The translations under genes were made by a program, and so were the position numbers. Positions 16,166 through 24,165 of a stretch of DNA of 60,613 nt are shown piece by piece. The first letter of the stretch is position 1. Each line of letters starts with the position of its first letter. The DNA lies in contig NZ_NWVL01000050.1 in NCBI RefSeq assembly GCF_002382885.1, forward strand, positions 1-60,613, in the 5' to 3' direction. The stretch comes from Streptomyces sp. WZ.A104. Its GTDB lineage: Bacteria > Actinomycetota > Actinomycetes > Streptomycetales > Streptomycetaceae. The notes under the pieces are model-generated. The model did not search any database. It had not been told where the DNA came from and saw nothing but the letters and a program-made list of their open reading frames with translations.

Positions 16166-16578
16166 TCCCACGGTGTCCACGGTGCCCACGGCCCGGTGGA
16201 CGACGGCCGGTTCATGGGCCGCGGGGGAGGTCCGCCACCCAGCTCTCCGGCGGACGGCGGCAGCGCACCCCAGGGGCCGGAGGCTCCAGTCCGCCCCGCG
16301 TTCCCGTGCGCGCAGTGTGCAGTGGGTGAGGAGGCCGAGGCCGGCGGCGCCGCAGAGGGCAACGGGCCCGATGCCGAGGGGACTTGGCGCGAGCGTCGCG
16401 GGTGAGGGTGCCCGGATCCGGTTTCGGGTGATGGGCGAGGTCGAGTTCGCCGCGAAGTCCGTTGGTGGCGCGGACGCTTCGCAGCGACCGGTGCCACCTG
16501 GGGGGTGGCACCGGTCGCGGGTACGTGCACGTGTCCGGGTCGCCGGACTCGAAGCCGGGACGGCAGGACCTACGGCGG
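16166..16578. other. Convergent intergenic region with a membrane-peptide remnant candidate
   Basis: No intact gene. The terminator at 16484-16518 occupies the right part. On the minus strand, 16393-16271 encodes an open, high-GC3 segment with a hydrophobic core (PLGIGPVALCGAAGLGLL) and a basic end (RARER). It resembles a C-terminal surface-protein anchor, but it is out of frame with, and beyond the terminator of, the adjacent surface protein. Confidence 0.3.
16484..16518. terminator. Bidirectional terminator
   Basis: Perfect 15-bp inverted repeat (GCGACCGGTGCCACC and complement) around a 5-nt loop, 60 nt past the surface-protein stop on the minus strand. It could also stop read-through from the AraC regulator. 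Confidence 0.75.
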
Positions 16579-18435
16579 TCAGGCGACCCCGGCGTGCCCC
16601 TTACGTCCGGGCCCCGAACCGTACGCGTCGTCTCCGTAGCCGTAGCCCGTGTCCTTACAGGGCTTGTCGTCGCGGTTGTTGGCGAGCCGCGCGATCACGA
16701 CCTCCTGGTCGGCGCTGACCACGTACGGTCCCGCGACCGGGTCGCCGGGCAGGACGTAGCCATCCGGTACGCCGGTCTCGCGCAGGTAGTACGTGCCGTG
16801 GTCCAGGTCGCCGAAGGAGCAAAGGCCCGCGCCGTTCGTGGTGCAGGTGGTCCCGACACGGGTATCGGGGTCGCTGCCGCCTGTCTGGAGGTCTTCGCGC
16901 CCGTTGGTCTCCTCCCACAGCTCGAACGTCGCGCCCGGCAGCGGCCGACCGCTGTCGGCATCGGTCTTGAGCAGCTTGACGGTGCCGGTGCCCGGCGGAA
17001 TCGGTGTGCGGGTGTTGGCGGCGGTGACCGAGACGCCGGTGTTCGCGTTCTCCTCGGTCAGTACGAGGGGTCCGAAGACGGCGGGGTCGGGCAGGTCGTA
17101 TCCGTCCGGGGCCTGCGTTTCCTGCCAGTAGTACGTCCCTGTCTCCACCGTCCGGGCACACGTACCTTCCGCGTCGGTGGTGCAGGATGCCCCGACCGTC
17201 GTGTCAGGGTCGGCGCCGCCGGTCTGCAGGCCGGGAGTCCCGTTGGTCTCCTCCCAGAGCTGGAACGTCGCGCCCGGCAGTGCCGCGTCGGTCTCGGAGT
17301 CCGTCTTCAGCACCTCCACCGCACCGGTGACGGGCTGCGGGGTCGTGCAGTCGGGCAGGTCGCCGTTGAAGGGGTAGGCGTGGAACTCCTGGCCGCCGCC
17401 ACCCGTGGCGGCGCTGGTGTGGGTGAGCGATCCGGTGGTGAAGAAGCGTCCGTTGATGCCCGGCAGGGTGACCGTGGTGACCGAGCTCTGCTCCCCGACG
17501 AGGAAGCTGCCCTGGAACTGGCCGGTTCCGGTGAGGTTGACCGTGGTGGCGTCGGGGATGTTCCACAAAAGACGCTCGCGGTAGGCGTTGAGCGGATCGG
17601 TGGCGTCGTCGATCCCGCCGCTGTAGGTGTTGAGCGTACGGTTCGCGCCCACGATGTTGACGAGAATCGTCGCGTCGTCGGGAATGCCGGCGAAGACGAT
17701 GCCCTGCTGGGCGCCCGAGGGCCCCGTCAGGTCGAAGTCGACGTTGAAGACTTGGAGCGCGGAGGTCCCGTCACCGGTGAACAGTGTCTGGGTGCCCTGG
17801 TTGACGGCTGTCCCCGTGGGCGTCCTCGGGGAGCCGTCGACGCGCGCGTAGCAGCGGCTCGCGGTGGTGAGCTCGTCCCTGAGGGCGGTGTAGGGGGCGA
17901 CGGCCGCGTCGTCCTGGGTGAGGGTGGCCTCGACCGTGCCGGTCAGCGAGCCGGCGTACCGTACGACTCCGGCCTCGGCCAGCACCCGCTGGCCGGTCGC
18001 CACGGTGATATCGCCACCGGTGGTCAGCCAGTCCGCTCCGACGGGCGGCGCGACACGCGATCCGACGCCCGCCTCTCCGACGTTGTAGGCCTGACCCGCC
18101 TGGGCGTCCTTGTTCATGTCGAAGTCGTCCAGGACGACGACGCGCCCCTCGGCCTCCGCCGCAGAACCGCGGACGAGGAAGTCGTCACCCACGAACATGT
18201 TGATCGCGTTGTCCCGGCCCGCGATGGGGCCGTTGTTGATACCCGGGAACGGGTCGGGGCAGTCTCCGGGAACACAGGGCCCGAGCCCGCCGGGCAGGGG
18301 CGCGGCCGATGCCGGAACGGCACCGGGGCCGAGCACGAGGAGGGGGGCGGCCGCGAGGGCCGTGACGCAGGCGAGTCCGGCGGAGCCGATACGCCTACGA
18401 GGACGCCCATGGCGCCAGAGGGAAAGATGTCTCAT
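16579..18435 (-). CDS. Secreted choice-of-anchor A / SpaA-repeat surface protein
   Basis: 618 aa. Signal peptide residues 1-46 (long basic N-terminus, VTALAAAPLLVLGPGAV, ASAAP). A choice-of-anchor-A-type domain spans about 65-345 (NINMF-like DNAINMFVGDDF, GGDITVATGQRV, GQFQGSFLVG). Two SpaA/Cna-B prealbumin-like domains follow at 371-478 and 484-590. Each has a Lys (377, 490), a Glu (439, 553) and an Asn near its end (474, 586), the pattern of self-formed Lys-Asn isopeptide bonds. The C-terminus is short, Gly/Tyr-rich, with no LPxTG motif or membrane helix, so the protein lacks a sortase signal. Probably an adhesin-like cell-surface or released protein. Confidence 0.85.
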   Translation of the reverse strand: MRHLSLWRHGRPRRRIGSAGLACVTALAAAPLLVLGPGAVPASAAPLPGGLGPCVPGDCPDPFPGINNGPIAGRDNAINMFVGDDFLVRGSAAEAEGRVVVLDDFDMNKDAQAGQAYNVGEAGVGSRVAPPVGADWLTTGGDITVATGQRVLAEAGVVRYAGSLTGTVEATLTQDDAAVAPYTALRDELTTASRCYARVDGSPRTPTGTAVNQGTQTLFTGDGTSALQVFNVDFDLTGPSGAQQGIVFAGIPDDATILVNIVGANRTLNTYSGGIDDATDPLNAYRERLLWNIPDATTVNLTGTGQFQGSFLVGEQSSVTTVTLPGINGRFFTTGSLTHTSAATGGGGQEFHAYPFNGDLPDCTTPQPVTGAVEVLKTDSETDAALPGATFQLWEETNGTPGLQTGGADPDTTVGASCTTDAEGTCARTVETGTYYWQETQAPDGYDLPDPAVFGPLVLTEENANTGVSVTAANTRTPIPPGTGTVKLLKTDADSGRPLPGATFELWEETNGREDLQTGGSDPDTRVGTTCTTNGAGLCSFGDLDHGTYYLRETGVPDGYVLPGDPVAGPYVVSADQEVVIARLANNRDDKPCKDTGYGYGDDAYGSGPGRKGHAGVA

Positions 18436-18802
18436 GGCGTGAGTCTCGGCTCGGGGAGCACGGAGCGCCCACCCCTGGCGTCCGGCGCTGATCCGGCTGA
18501 GGAACAGGGTCACCGCCACGTGTGAGAGAGCGCCGCCGGATGGCTCAGCCGTCGGGCCCTCCGCCGTCGCTGCGGTCGGCGACGTGTCCACGCCAACGGG
18601 CCCGCAGTCCACGTCGATGCCGCGCGTCCCGGAGAAGTCCGAGGTGCCCGAGCACGTCGAGTCGTGCGCGTTGGTCGGCCGCCGGGCGGTCGAGGCCGGG
18701 TGCGACGGCTCCGAACCCAAGGTGCCGTCCACCCTCTTCCGGACATGACGTGTACCCGTCACAATCCAAAGGCCCTTCCCCCGCGGCCCTTGGAGGCACC
18801 CC
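18436..18802. other. Intergenic region with coding-like stretch
   Basis: Between the surface protein and the phospholipase. 18521-18748 has GC3 above 90 percent in the + frame that ends at the TGA 18746-18748 (...EPKVPSTLFRT) and, because of codon register, also in the minus frame of the surface protein. Neither frame has a credible start with a ribosome binding site. It may be a gene remnant. Confidence 0.3.
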
Positions 18803-19720
18803 GTGTCCACCCCCGTGCCCGCGCCCCTGAGCACCCGCAGAGGATTCCTGGCCGGCGCACTCGCGGTCTCCGCCACCGCGATCCTCGGCGCCGCACCGGC
18901 CGTCGCCGCCTCGCGCGAGGCGTCCCGGACCGTACGCGGGACGCATGACTGGATGGGCGGCCTGCCCGACGGCACCGCACTCCAGCGGCTGACGATCCCG
19001 GGGACACACGACTCGGGTGCCCGGTTCGGCGGGCCCTGGTCGGAGTGCCAGAACACCACGATCGCACAGCAGTTGGAGAGCGGCATCCGCTTCCTGGACG
19101 TACGCTGCCGCCTCATCGACGGCTCGTTCGCGATCCATCACGGGGCCGCGTTCCAGAACATGATGTTCGGTGATGTCCTCGTCGCCTGCTGGGACTTCCT
19201 CGCCGCGCGGCCGAGCGAGACGGTGCTGATGAGGGTCAAGCAGGAGTACTCCTCCGAGAGCGACGCCGCGTTCCGGGCGGTCTTCGACGACTACCTGGAC
19301 GCGAGGGGCTGGCGGCCCCTGTTCCGCCTCGGCTCCGCGCTTCCCGACCTCGGCGGGGCCCGCGGCAAGGTGGTGCTGCTGGCGGACAACGGGGGCCTGC
19401 CCGGGGTGCGTTACGGCGATCCTGCCGTCTTCGACATCCAGGACGACTACATGGCCGAGCCGTTCGCCAAGTACCCGAAGATCGAAGCCCAGTTCCGCAG
19501 GGCGGCCCAGCAGCCGGGCAAGTTCTTCATGAACTACGTCTCCACCGCCGCCCTGATGCCGCCCCGCTGGAACGCGGACCGGCTCAACCCCCAGGTCCAC
19601 TCCTTCCTGGAGCGCTCCGAGACCGCCGGGTGGACGGGGCTGGGCATCGTCCCGATGGACTACCCGAATCAGCGGTCCGGTCTGGTCGAGTCGCTGATCC
19701 GGCACAACCCGGCCGAGTGA
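18803..19720 (+). CDS. Secreted phosphatidylinositol-specific phospholipase C
   Basis: 305 aa. Signal peptide with TRRGFLAGALAVSATAIL (Tat-like), then AAPAVAA. The PI-PLC X domain carries the two catalytic histidine motifs: LTIPGTHDSGARFG and FAIHHGAAFQ. Others are IRFLDVRCRLIDG, LMRVKQEY and the C-terminal VPMDYPNQR. Cleaves phosphatidylinositol to diacylglycerol and cyclic inositol phosphate outside the cell. Start is GTG 18803. The gene stands alone between the surface-protein promoter region and its own terminator. Confidence 0.93.
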   Translation: MSTPVPAPLSTRRGFLAGALAVSATAILGAAPAVAASREASRTVRGTHDWMGGLPDGTALQRLTIPGTHDSGARFGGPWSECQNTTIAQQLESGIRFLDVRCRLIDGSFAIHHGAAFQNMMFGDVLVACWDFLAARPSETVLMRVKQEYSSESDAAFRAVFDDYLDARGWRPLFRLGSALPDLGGARGKVVLLADNGGLPGVRYGDPAVFDIQDDYMAEPFAKYPKIEAQFRRAAQQPGKFFMNYVSTAALMPPRWNADRLNPQVHSFLERSETAGWTGLGIVPMDYPNQRSGLVESLIRHNPAE

Positions 19721-19739
19721 GGGGCACGCGCCGCCGCTG

Positions 19740-19772
19740 AGCCTCCCCGCCTCGGTCCGGGGCGGGGAGGCT
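19740..19772 (+). terminator. Terminator of the phospholipase
   Basis: Perfect 12-bp stem AGCCTCCCCGCC / GGCGGGGAGGCT with a 9-nt loop. Confidence 0.8.
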
Positions 19773-19840
19773 CGGGCCTGCGGCGCCGGCGGTTGTGCGC
19801 TCGCGGGCGGCCTGCGCGACGGCGGGCCCGGCCGGGCCCG

Positions 19841-20455
19841 CTATCCGGCCGCGGGCCGAGCGGCAGCCGATGCGTCGTTCGCCCGGCGGCGTCGGTAGTA
19901 CGCGACGGTGAGGATCACCAGGAGCGGGCCCCAGGCGAGGAGCGGGGCGTACGTCGTCCACAGCGCCCAGGCGGCAGGACCACTGGTAGGGAGACCGGTG
20001 CCGTCGTCGTTCAGCGGCTCCATGAAGCCGAAGATCTGGTTCAGCGTGCCGTACGCGCAGAGCATCATGATCAGCGCCGCCCCGAGTGCGGCCGGAATGA
20101 CCACCGCCGGTATCGGTATCCGTCTGCCGCGCAGCCCCGGCACCCAACGCGGGACGACTTCGCCCCACGGCCGCACCAGCCCGAGGGCGAGCAGCGCGAG
20201 TCCTTCGGATACCACGGACAGTCCGATCACGTAAGGGCGTTCCCACACCGCCCATTGGTAGTCCGAGTCGTATCCGGCCAGGCCCAGCACCAGCGCGACA
20301 CGCCACAACCCGGACGGCAGGACACACAGGGGGATGGCATGGGCCATCCGGACCGCCCAGCGGGGAACGGGCTCGACGGGTTCGCCGCCGGCCGGCGCGC
20401 GGACTGACGACTCGGTTGCCGGTGCTGCTGCTGTGGCCTTGGTCCGTGTGGTCAC
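19841..20455 (-). CDS. Polytopic membrane protein of unknown function
   Basis: 204 aa with about four to five hydrophobic segments: AIPLCVLPSGLWRVALVLG, PYVIGLSVVSEGLALLALG, IPAVVIPAALGAALIMML, TTYAPLLAWGPLLVILTVAYY. A disordered Thr/Ala N-terminus precedes them and a basic Arg cluster follows the last helix. GTG at 20455 is preceded by GAGGAGG 6 nt upstream; an upstream ATG in frame lacks one. No family recognised. It points the same way as the CssRS-type system but lies 207 nt downstream, so it is probably not in that operon. Confidence 0.8.
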   Translation of the reverse strand: MTTRTKATAAAPATESSVRAPAGGEPVEPVPRWAVRMAHAIPLCVLPSGLWRVALVLGLAGYDSDYQWAVWERPYVIGLSVVSEGLALLALGLVRPWGEVVPRWVPGLRGRRIPIPAVVIPAALGAALIMMLCAYGTLNQIFGFMEPLNDDGTGLPTSGPAAWALWTTYAPLLAWGPLLVILTVAYYRRRRANDASAAARPAAG

Positions 20456-20662
20456 GTGTGCCCTCCTCGACGAGATCCGATGTCGTCGATCATCGTGTGA
20501 AGGGTGGCTGTTCAGCATCCGTCGCCAGGGCGACCGGTGCTCGCCCGTGCGGCGGGCGCAGAGCGACCACGGGATGACGCCGTCGGTGCCGACGCGAGCG
20601 GATCTCCTCCAGCGCCCGGTTCCGCCGCCTCCGAGACGCCCGCCCGGTCCGCCGGAGCGGCC

Positions 20663-22132
20663 TCACAGCTCCGGCGGTGGAGTCGGCGCCCCCGGCAGCC
20701 CGATCGTGGCGACCGTGCCGGGGCCGTCGTCGGGGGCCGGGCGCAGCGTGATCTCGCCGCCCGCCTGGTGCACCGTACGGGCGACGATCGACAGGCCCAG
20801 GCCCGAGCCGGGGAGCTGGCGGGCGGAGGGGGAGCGCCAGAAGCGTTCGAAGACGTGGGGGAGTTCCTCGGCGGGGATGCCGGGGCCGCGGTCCCGGACG
20901 GTCAGTTCGCCCCGGTGCAGCCGTACGTCGATCGTGCCGCGCGGCGGGCTGAACTTCACCGCGTTGTCCAGGACGTTGACGATCGCCCGCTCCAGGGCGG
21001 CCGGTTCGGCCCGTACGTACCAGGGGGCCAGGTCCTCCGTGACCGTCAGCTCGGGGCCCCGCAGCCGGGCGCGGCGCAGGGCGGTGCGGGTGATCTCGTG
21101 CAGGGCCACCACCTGGAGCGGGCCCGGTTCCGCGGCGTCCGGGCGGGCCAGTTCCTGGAGGTCGCCGATCAGTGCCGCCAGCTCCGTCATCTGGGCCTTC
21201 ACCGAGGCCATCAACGCCTTCCGGTCCTCCGGCGGGATCACCCGGCCCGTCTCGTCGCTGCGCGCCAGCAGTTCCACGTTCGTCCGCAGCGAGGTCAGCG
21301 GGGTGCGCAGTTCGTGGCCCGCGTCCGCGATCAGCTGGGCCTGGCGGTCGCGGGAGGAGGCGAGCTGGGCGGCCATGGAGTTGAAGGAGTTCGAGAGGCG
21401 GGCGATCTCGTCCTCCCCGTCGACCGGGATACGTACGGTCAGGTCCTCCGTGCGCGCCACGTGTTCGACGGCCTCCGTCAGTTCGTCCACGGGGCGCAGG
21501 CCCGCCCTGGCCACCCACAGGCCTGCCGCGCCGGCGCCGACGACGCCGATGCCGCCGACGAGGGCCAGCACCCAGGCGAGCGTGGACAGCGGTGCGTCGA
21601 TCTCGCTGAGCGGGCGGGCCACGGAGACCGCGAGCTGGTTGTTGGCCTGGCCGGAGCTGACCACCGGGGGCAGCTTGCGGGTGTAGACCCGCATGTCCTG
21701 TCCGGCGTCGTTCTCCGTCGTGTGCAGGGCGTCACTCCGCTCCCCCGCCGCCACGGCCACGTCACTCGGCTGGGCGGGTACGGGGGTGGTGTTCGGAGCC
21801 GTGCAGTAGCTCCCGTTCGCCGCGACGATCTGCACGGTGTACTGGCCGGGGAACTCCTGGGCGGGCAACTGCCCGCCGCTCAGGCACGAGCTCAGCAGAT
21901 CGCGCATCGGCGCGTTGTCCATCTTCGCGTCGCGCAGCGAGTCGTCGAGCTGGTCCTCCAGCTGGGCGCGGGTCACGAACCAGCACGCCACCGCCACCGC
22001 CGCCACCGCCACCGCCACCGCCGTGGCGACCAGGATCGCGAGCCGGGAGCGCAGCGGCAGCGCCCGGAAGCGGCGTACGAACCGGTTCACGGCGGGCCCG
22101 GCCCGGCCCGCGGGGGGTCGCGCCGTGCTCAC
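20663..22132 (-). CDS. cssS: Sensor histidine kinase of the CssRS-type system
   Basis: 489 aa. First membrane helix 31-52 (LAILVATAVAVAVAAVAVAC), an outer sensor region (53-185) with two Cys (83, 110) that could form a disulfide, and a second helix about 185-208. A HAMP-like linker follows. Phospho-acceptor His273 is in ADAGHELRTPL. ATP-binding boxes: NVLDNAVKFS, DRGPGIP, GSGLGLSI. Start GTG overlaps the regulator stop by 4 nt (GTGA). From memory, the S. coelicolor/S. lividans orthologue (SCO4155) is the CssS secretion-stress kinase controlling HtrA-like proteases; the protease gene sits directly upstream here. Confidence 0.9.
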   Translation of the reverse strand: MSTARPPAGRAGPAVNRFVRRFRALPLRSRLAILVATAVAVAVAAVAVACWFVTRAQLEDQLDDSLRDAKMDNAPMRDLLSSCLSGGQLPAQEFPGQYTVQIVAANGSYCTAPNTTPVPAQPSDVAVAAGERSDALHTTENDAGQDMRVYTRKLPPVVSSGQANNQLAVSVARPLSEIDAPLSTLAWVLALVGGIGVVGAGAAGLWVARAGLRPVDELTEAVEHVARTEDLTVRIPVDGEDEIARLSNSFNSMAAQLASSRDRQAQLIADAGHELRTPLTSLRTNVELLARSDETGRVIPPEDRKALMASVKAQMTELAALIGDLQELARPDAAEPGPLQVVALHEITRTALRRARLRGPELTVTEDLAPWYVRAEPAALERAIVNVLDNAVKFSPPRGTIDVRLHRGELTVRDRGPGIPAEELPHVFERFWRSPSARQLPGSGLGLSIVARTVHQAGGEITLRPAPDDGPGTVATIGLPGAPTPPPEL

Positions 22133-22866
22133 GCCTCGCCGCTCCCGCCCGTGCGCAGCGCGTAGCCCACCCCGCGCACGGTGTGGACGAGGCGCGGTTC
22201 GCCGCCCGCCTCCGTCTTGCGGCGCAGGTACATCACGTACACGTCCAGGGAGTTGGAGCTCGGCTCGAAGTCGAAGCCCCAGACCGCCTTGAGGATCTGC
22301 TCCCGGGTCAGCACCTGGCGCGGGTGGGACAGGAACATCTCCAGCAGCGTGAACTCGGTGCGCGTCAGCTCGACCCGGCGATCGCCCCGGGTGACCTCGC
22401 GGGTGGACAGGTCCATCCGCAGGTCGGCGAAGGAGAGCACGTCGTCGTCCGGGGTGTCCGCGCCCGCCGCCGTCGACGCGTAGGAGCTGCGGCGCAGCAG
22501 GGCCCGGATGCGGGCGAGCAGCTCGTCCAGCTCGAACGGCTTGACCAGGTAGTCGTCCGCCCCCGCGTCGAGGCCGGTGACCCGGTCCCCGACGGTGTCG
22601 CGGGCGGTGAGCATCAGGATGGGCGTGGTGGAGCCGGTGGCCCGGATGCGGCGGGCTGCGGTGAGGCCGTCCATCCGGGGCATCTGGATGTCCAGGACGA
22701 TGAGGTCGGGGGCGTACGCCTCGGCCGTCGCCAGGGCGTCGTACCCGTCGACCGCGACCTGGGTGCCGTATCCCTCGAAGGCGAGGCTGCGTCGCAGGGC
22801 CTCGCGTACGGCCGGTTCGTCGTCGACGATCAGGATGCGCTGGGGATCGTCTTCGGCGGGGCTCAT
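22129..22866 (-). CDS. cssR: Response regulator, OmpR family (CssR-type)
   Basis: 245 aa. Receiver domain 1-125 with the acidic pair VDDE, phospho-accepting Asp59 (LIVLDIQMPRMDG), Thr in LMLTARD and Lys in DYLVKPF. Winged-helix output domain 145-240 (LTRTEFTLLEMFLSHPRQVL, SLDVYVMYLRRK, VRGVGYALR). Coupled to the kinase gene by a GTGA overlap. The HtrA-like protease gene ends 73 nt before its start, so the three may be co-transcribed. The triple 11-bp repeat upstream of the protease is a plausible binding site. Confidence 0.93.
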   Translation of the reverse strand: MSPAEDDPQRILIVDDEPAVREALRRSLAFEGYGTQVAVDGYDALATAEAYAPDLIVLDIQMPRMDGLTAARRIRATGSTTPILMLTARDTVGDRVTGLDAGADDYLVKPFELDELLARIRALLRRSSYASTAAGADTPDDDVLSFADLRMDLSTREVTRGDRRVELTRTEFTLLEMFLSHPRQVLTREQILKAVWGFDFEPSSNSLDVYVMYLRRKTEAGGEPRLVHTVRGVGYALRTGGSGEA

Positions 22867-22939
22867 CGCTGCGTGTCCTCTTCTCGTGTCCGGCCGACGG
22901 GGCGCCCTCAGCCTTGCACGGCCGGGGTGCTGTACGGGA

Positions 22940-24001
22940 TCAGGAGGCGTCGCCCGCCCGCAGGGTGTCCAGGTCCGCCTTCAGCGTGTTCACCGGGATC
23001 GCGAAGCCGAGGCCCACGCTGCCCGCCGCTGAACCACTGCCCGCCGCCGACGAACTGGGCGCGTACATCGCGGAGTTGATGCCGATGATCTCCCCGTCCA
23101 TGTTGATCAGCGCCCCGCCGGAGTTGCCGGGGTTGAGTGAGGCGTCGGTCTGGAGCGCCTTGTACGTGGTCGTCTGCTCGCCCGTGTCGCCGTTGAACTG
23201 CCGGCCGCCGAACTCGAACGGCCACGGGTCGCTCCCGCCGCGCTGACCCTGACCCTGGCTCTGGCCCTGGCGTGAGCCCTGCCCGGAGTCGTCCTTCGCC
23301 ACCGTGACGTCCCGGTCCAGCGCGGAGATGATCCCGCTGGTGACCGTGCCGGTCAGGCCCTCCGGCGAGCCGATCGCGACGACCTGGTCACCGACCTCGA
23401 CCTGCGAGGAGTCCCCGAGCGTGGCCGTCTTCAGCCCGCTCGCGCCCCGGAGCTTGATCAGCGCCAGGTCCTTGTCGGGGTCGGTGCCCACGACATCGGC
23501 GGTGTAGGTCTTCCCGGTGGAGAGGGTGACCTGGATCTGCTGCGCACCCGAGATCACGTGGTTGTTGGTGACGACCTCGCCGTCCGCGGTGATCACCACC
23601 CCGGACCCGGTGGACCTGCCCGCCGACGAGGACGCGCCGATCTCCACGATGGTGGGGGAGACCGCCTCCGCGACGCCCGCGACGGTGCCCTTGCTGCTCT
23701 GCGAGACCGTGGTGCCGTTGACCGCCCCGCCGGAGCCGGTGGCACGCGCCCCGCCGTCGGTGAGCTGCCCGACCAGCGTCGCGGTGCCGCCGCCGATCAC
23801 GGCGGCGGCGAGCGCCACCGCCGTCAGCAGGGCCACCGGTCGCTTCGCCCGGCGCCTGCCGGCGGGCGCGTACGGGGGCGGCGGCGGGTAGCCGCCCGCG
23901 GCGTCGGCGTGCGTGGTGCCGTACGCCGTGCCGTCGTACGAGTACGAGGTGGGGTCCTGGTCCGTCGTGTACGCGCCGCTCGGGCGGGGGTTCTCCGTCA
24001 T
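22940..24001 (-). CDS. htrB: HtrA/DegP-like membrane serine protease
   Basis: 353 aa. Cytoplasmic N-terminus (1-53), Pro/Tyr/Gly-rich, one membrane anchor (54-80: RPVALLTAVALAAAVIGGG), then an extracytoplasmic trypsin-like domain. Catalytic triad: His148 (VVTNNHVISG), Asp178 (DKDLALIKL), Ser294 (NPGNSGGAL). A Gln/Gly/Ser-rich insertion (about 237-258) interrupts the domain. There is no PDZ domain after the protease, unlike classical DegP. ATG 24001 is chosen over an upstream in-frame GTG. Likely removes misfolded secreted proteins under control of the adjacent two-component system. Confidence 0.92.
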   Translation of the reverse strand: MTENPRPSGAYTTDQDPTSYSYDGTAYGTTHADAAGGYPPPPPYAPAGRRRAKRPVALLTAVALAAAVIGGGTATLVGQLTDGGARATGSGGAVNGTTVSQSSKGTVAGVAEAVSPTIVEIGASSSAGRSTGSGVVITADGEVVTNNHVISGAQQIQVTLSTGKTYTADVVGTDPDKDLALIKLRGASGLKTATLGDSSQVEVGDQVVAIGSPEGLTGTVTSGIISALDRDVTVAKDDSGQGSRQGQSQGQGQRGGSDPWPFEFGGRQFNGDTGEQTTTYKALQTDASLNPGNSGGALINMDGEIIGINSAMYAPSSSAAGSGSAAGSVGLGFAIPVNTLKADLDTLRAGDAS

Positions 24002-24020
24002 GTGCACCAGGCTGGCGAGC

Positions 24021-24053
24021 GAACATGAGAAGGGTCTGAGTACGTCCTGAGAA
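24021..24053 (-). promoter_or_regulatory. Three 11-bp direct repeats upstream of the HtrA-like protease
   Basis: On the minus strand, TTCTCAGGACG, TACTCAGACCC and TTCTCATGTTC lie end to end (24053-24021) with the core T(T/A)CTCA in each, starting 20 nt before the protease ATG. Helical phasing of this kind is typical for OmpR-family binding. Confidence 0.5.
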
Positions 24054-24120
24054 GCCCGGCAGAACCGCGTATGCCCGATGTAAAAGGCATTCAGGGGCCG
24101 TACGAGGAGAGGGCACGGCG

Positions 24121-24165
24121 GCGGATGAGGCGGATGAGGCGGATGAGGCTGATCAGGAGGATCAG
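24121..24165. repeat. 9-bp tandem repeats at the LacI gene 3' end
   Basis: GCGGATGAG three times perfectly (24121-24147), then GCTGATCAG and GAGGATCAG. The stop codon of the LacI-type gene (24162-24164) lies in the last unit. Confidence 0.85.

Noticed and set aside
16462..18525. Open frame of 687 codons antisense to the surface protein
   Set aside because: No start context or domain, and it mirrors the coding strand. The minus frame has a signal peptide and two SpaA domains.
19841..20518. Longer start (ATG 20518) of the membrane protein
   Set aside because: The GTG at 20455 has GAGGAGG at ideal distance, and the extra 21 residues are His/Arg-rich and non-conserved.
24121..24165. CRISPR or operator array at the LacI gene end
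   Set aside because: 9-bp in-frame repeat crossing the stop codon; no spacer and no promoter nearby.
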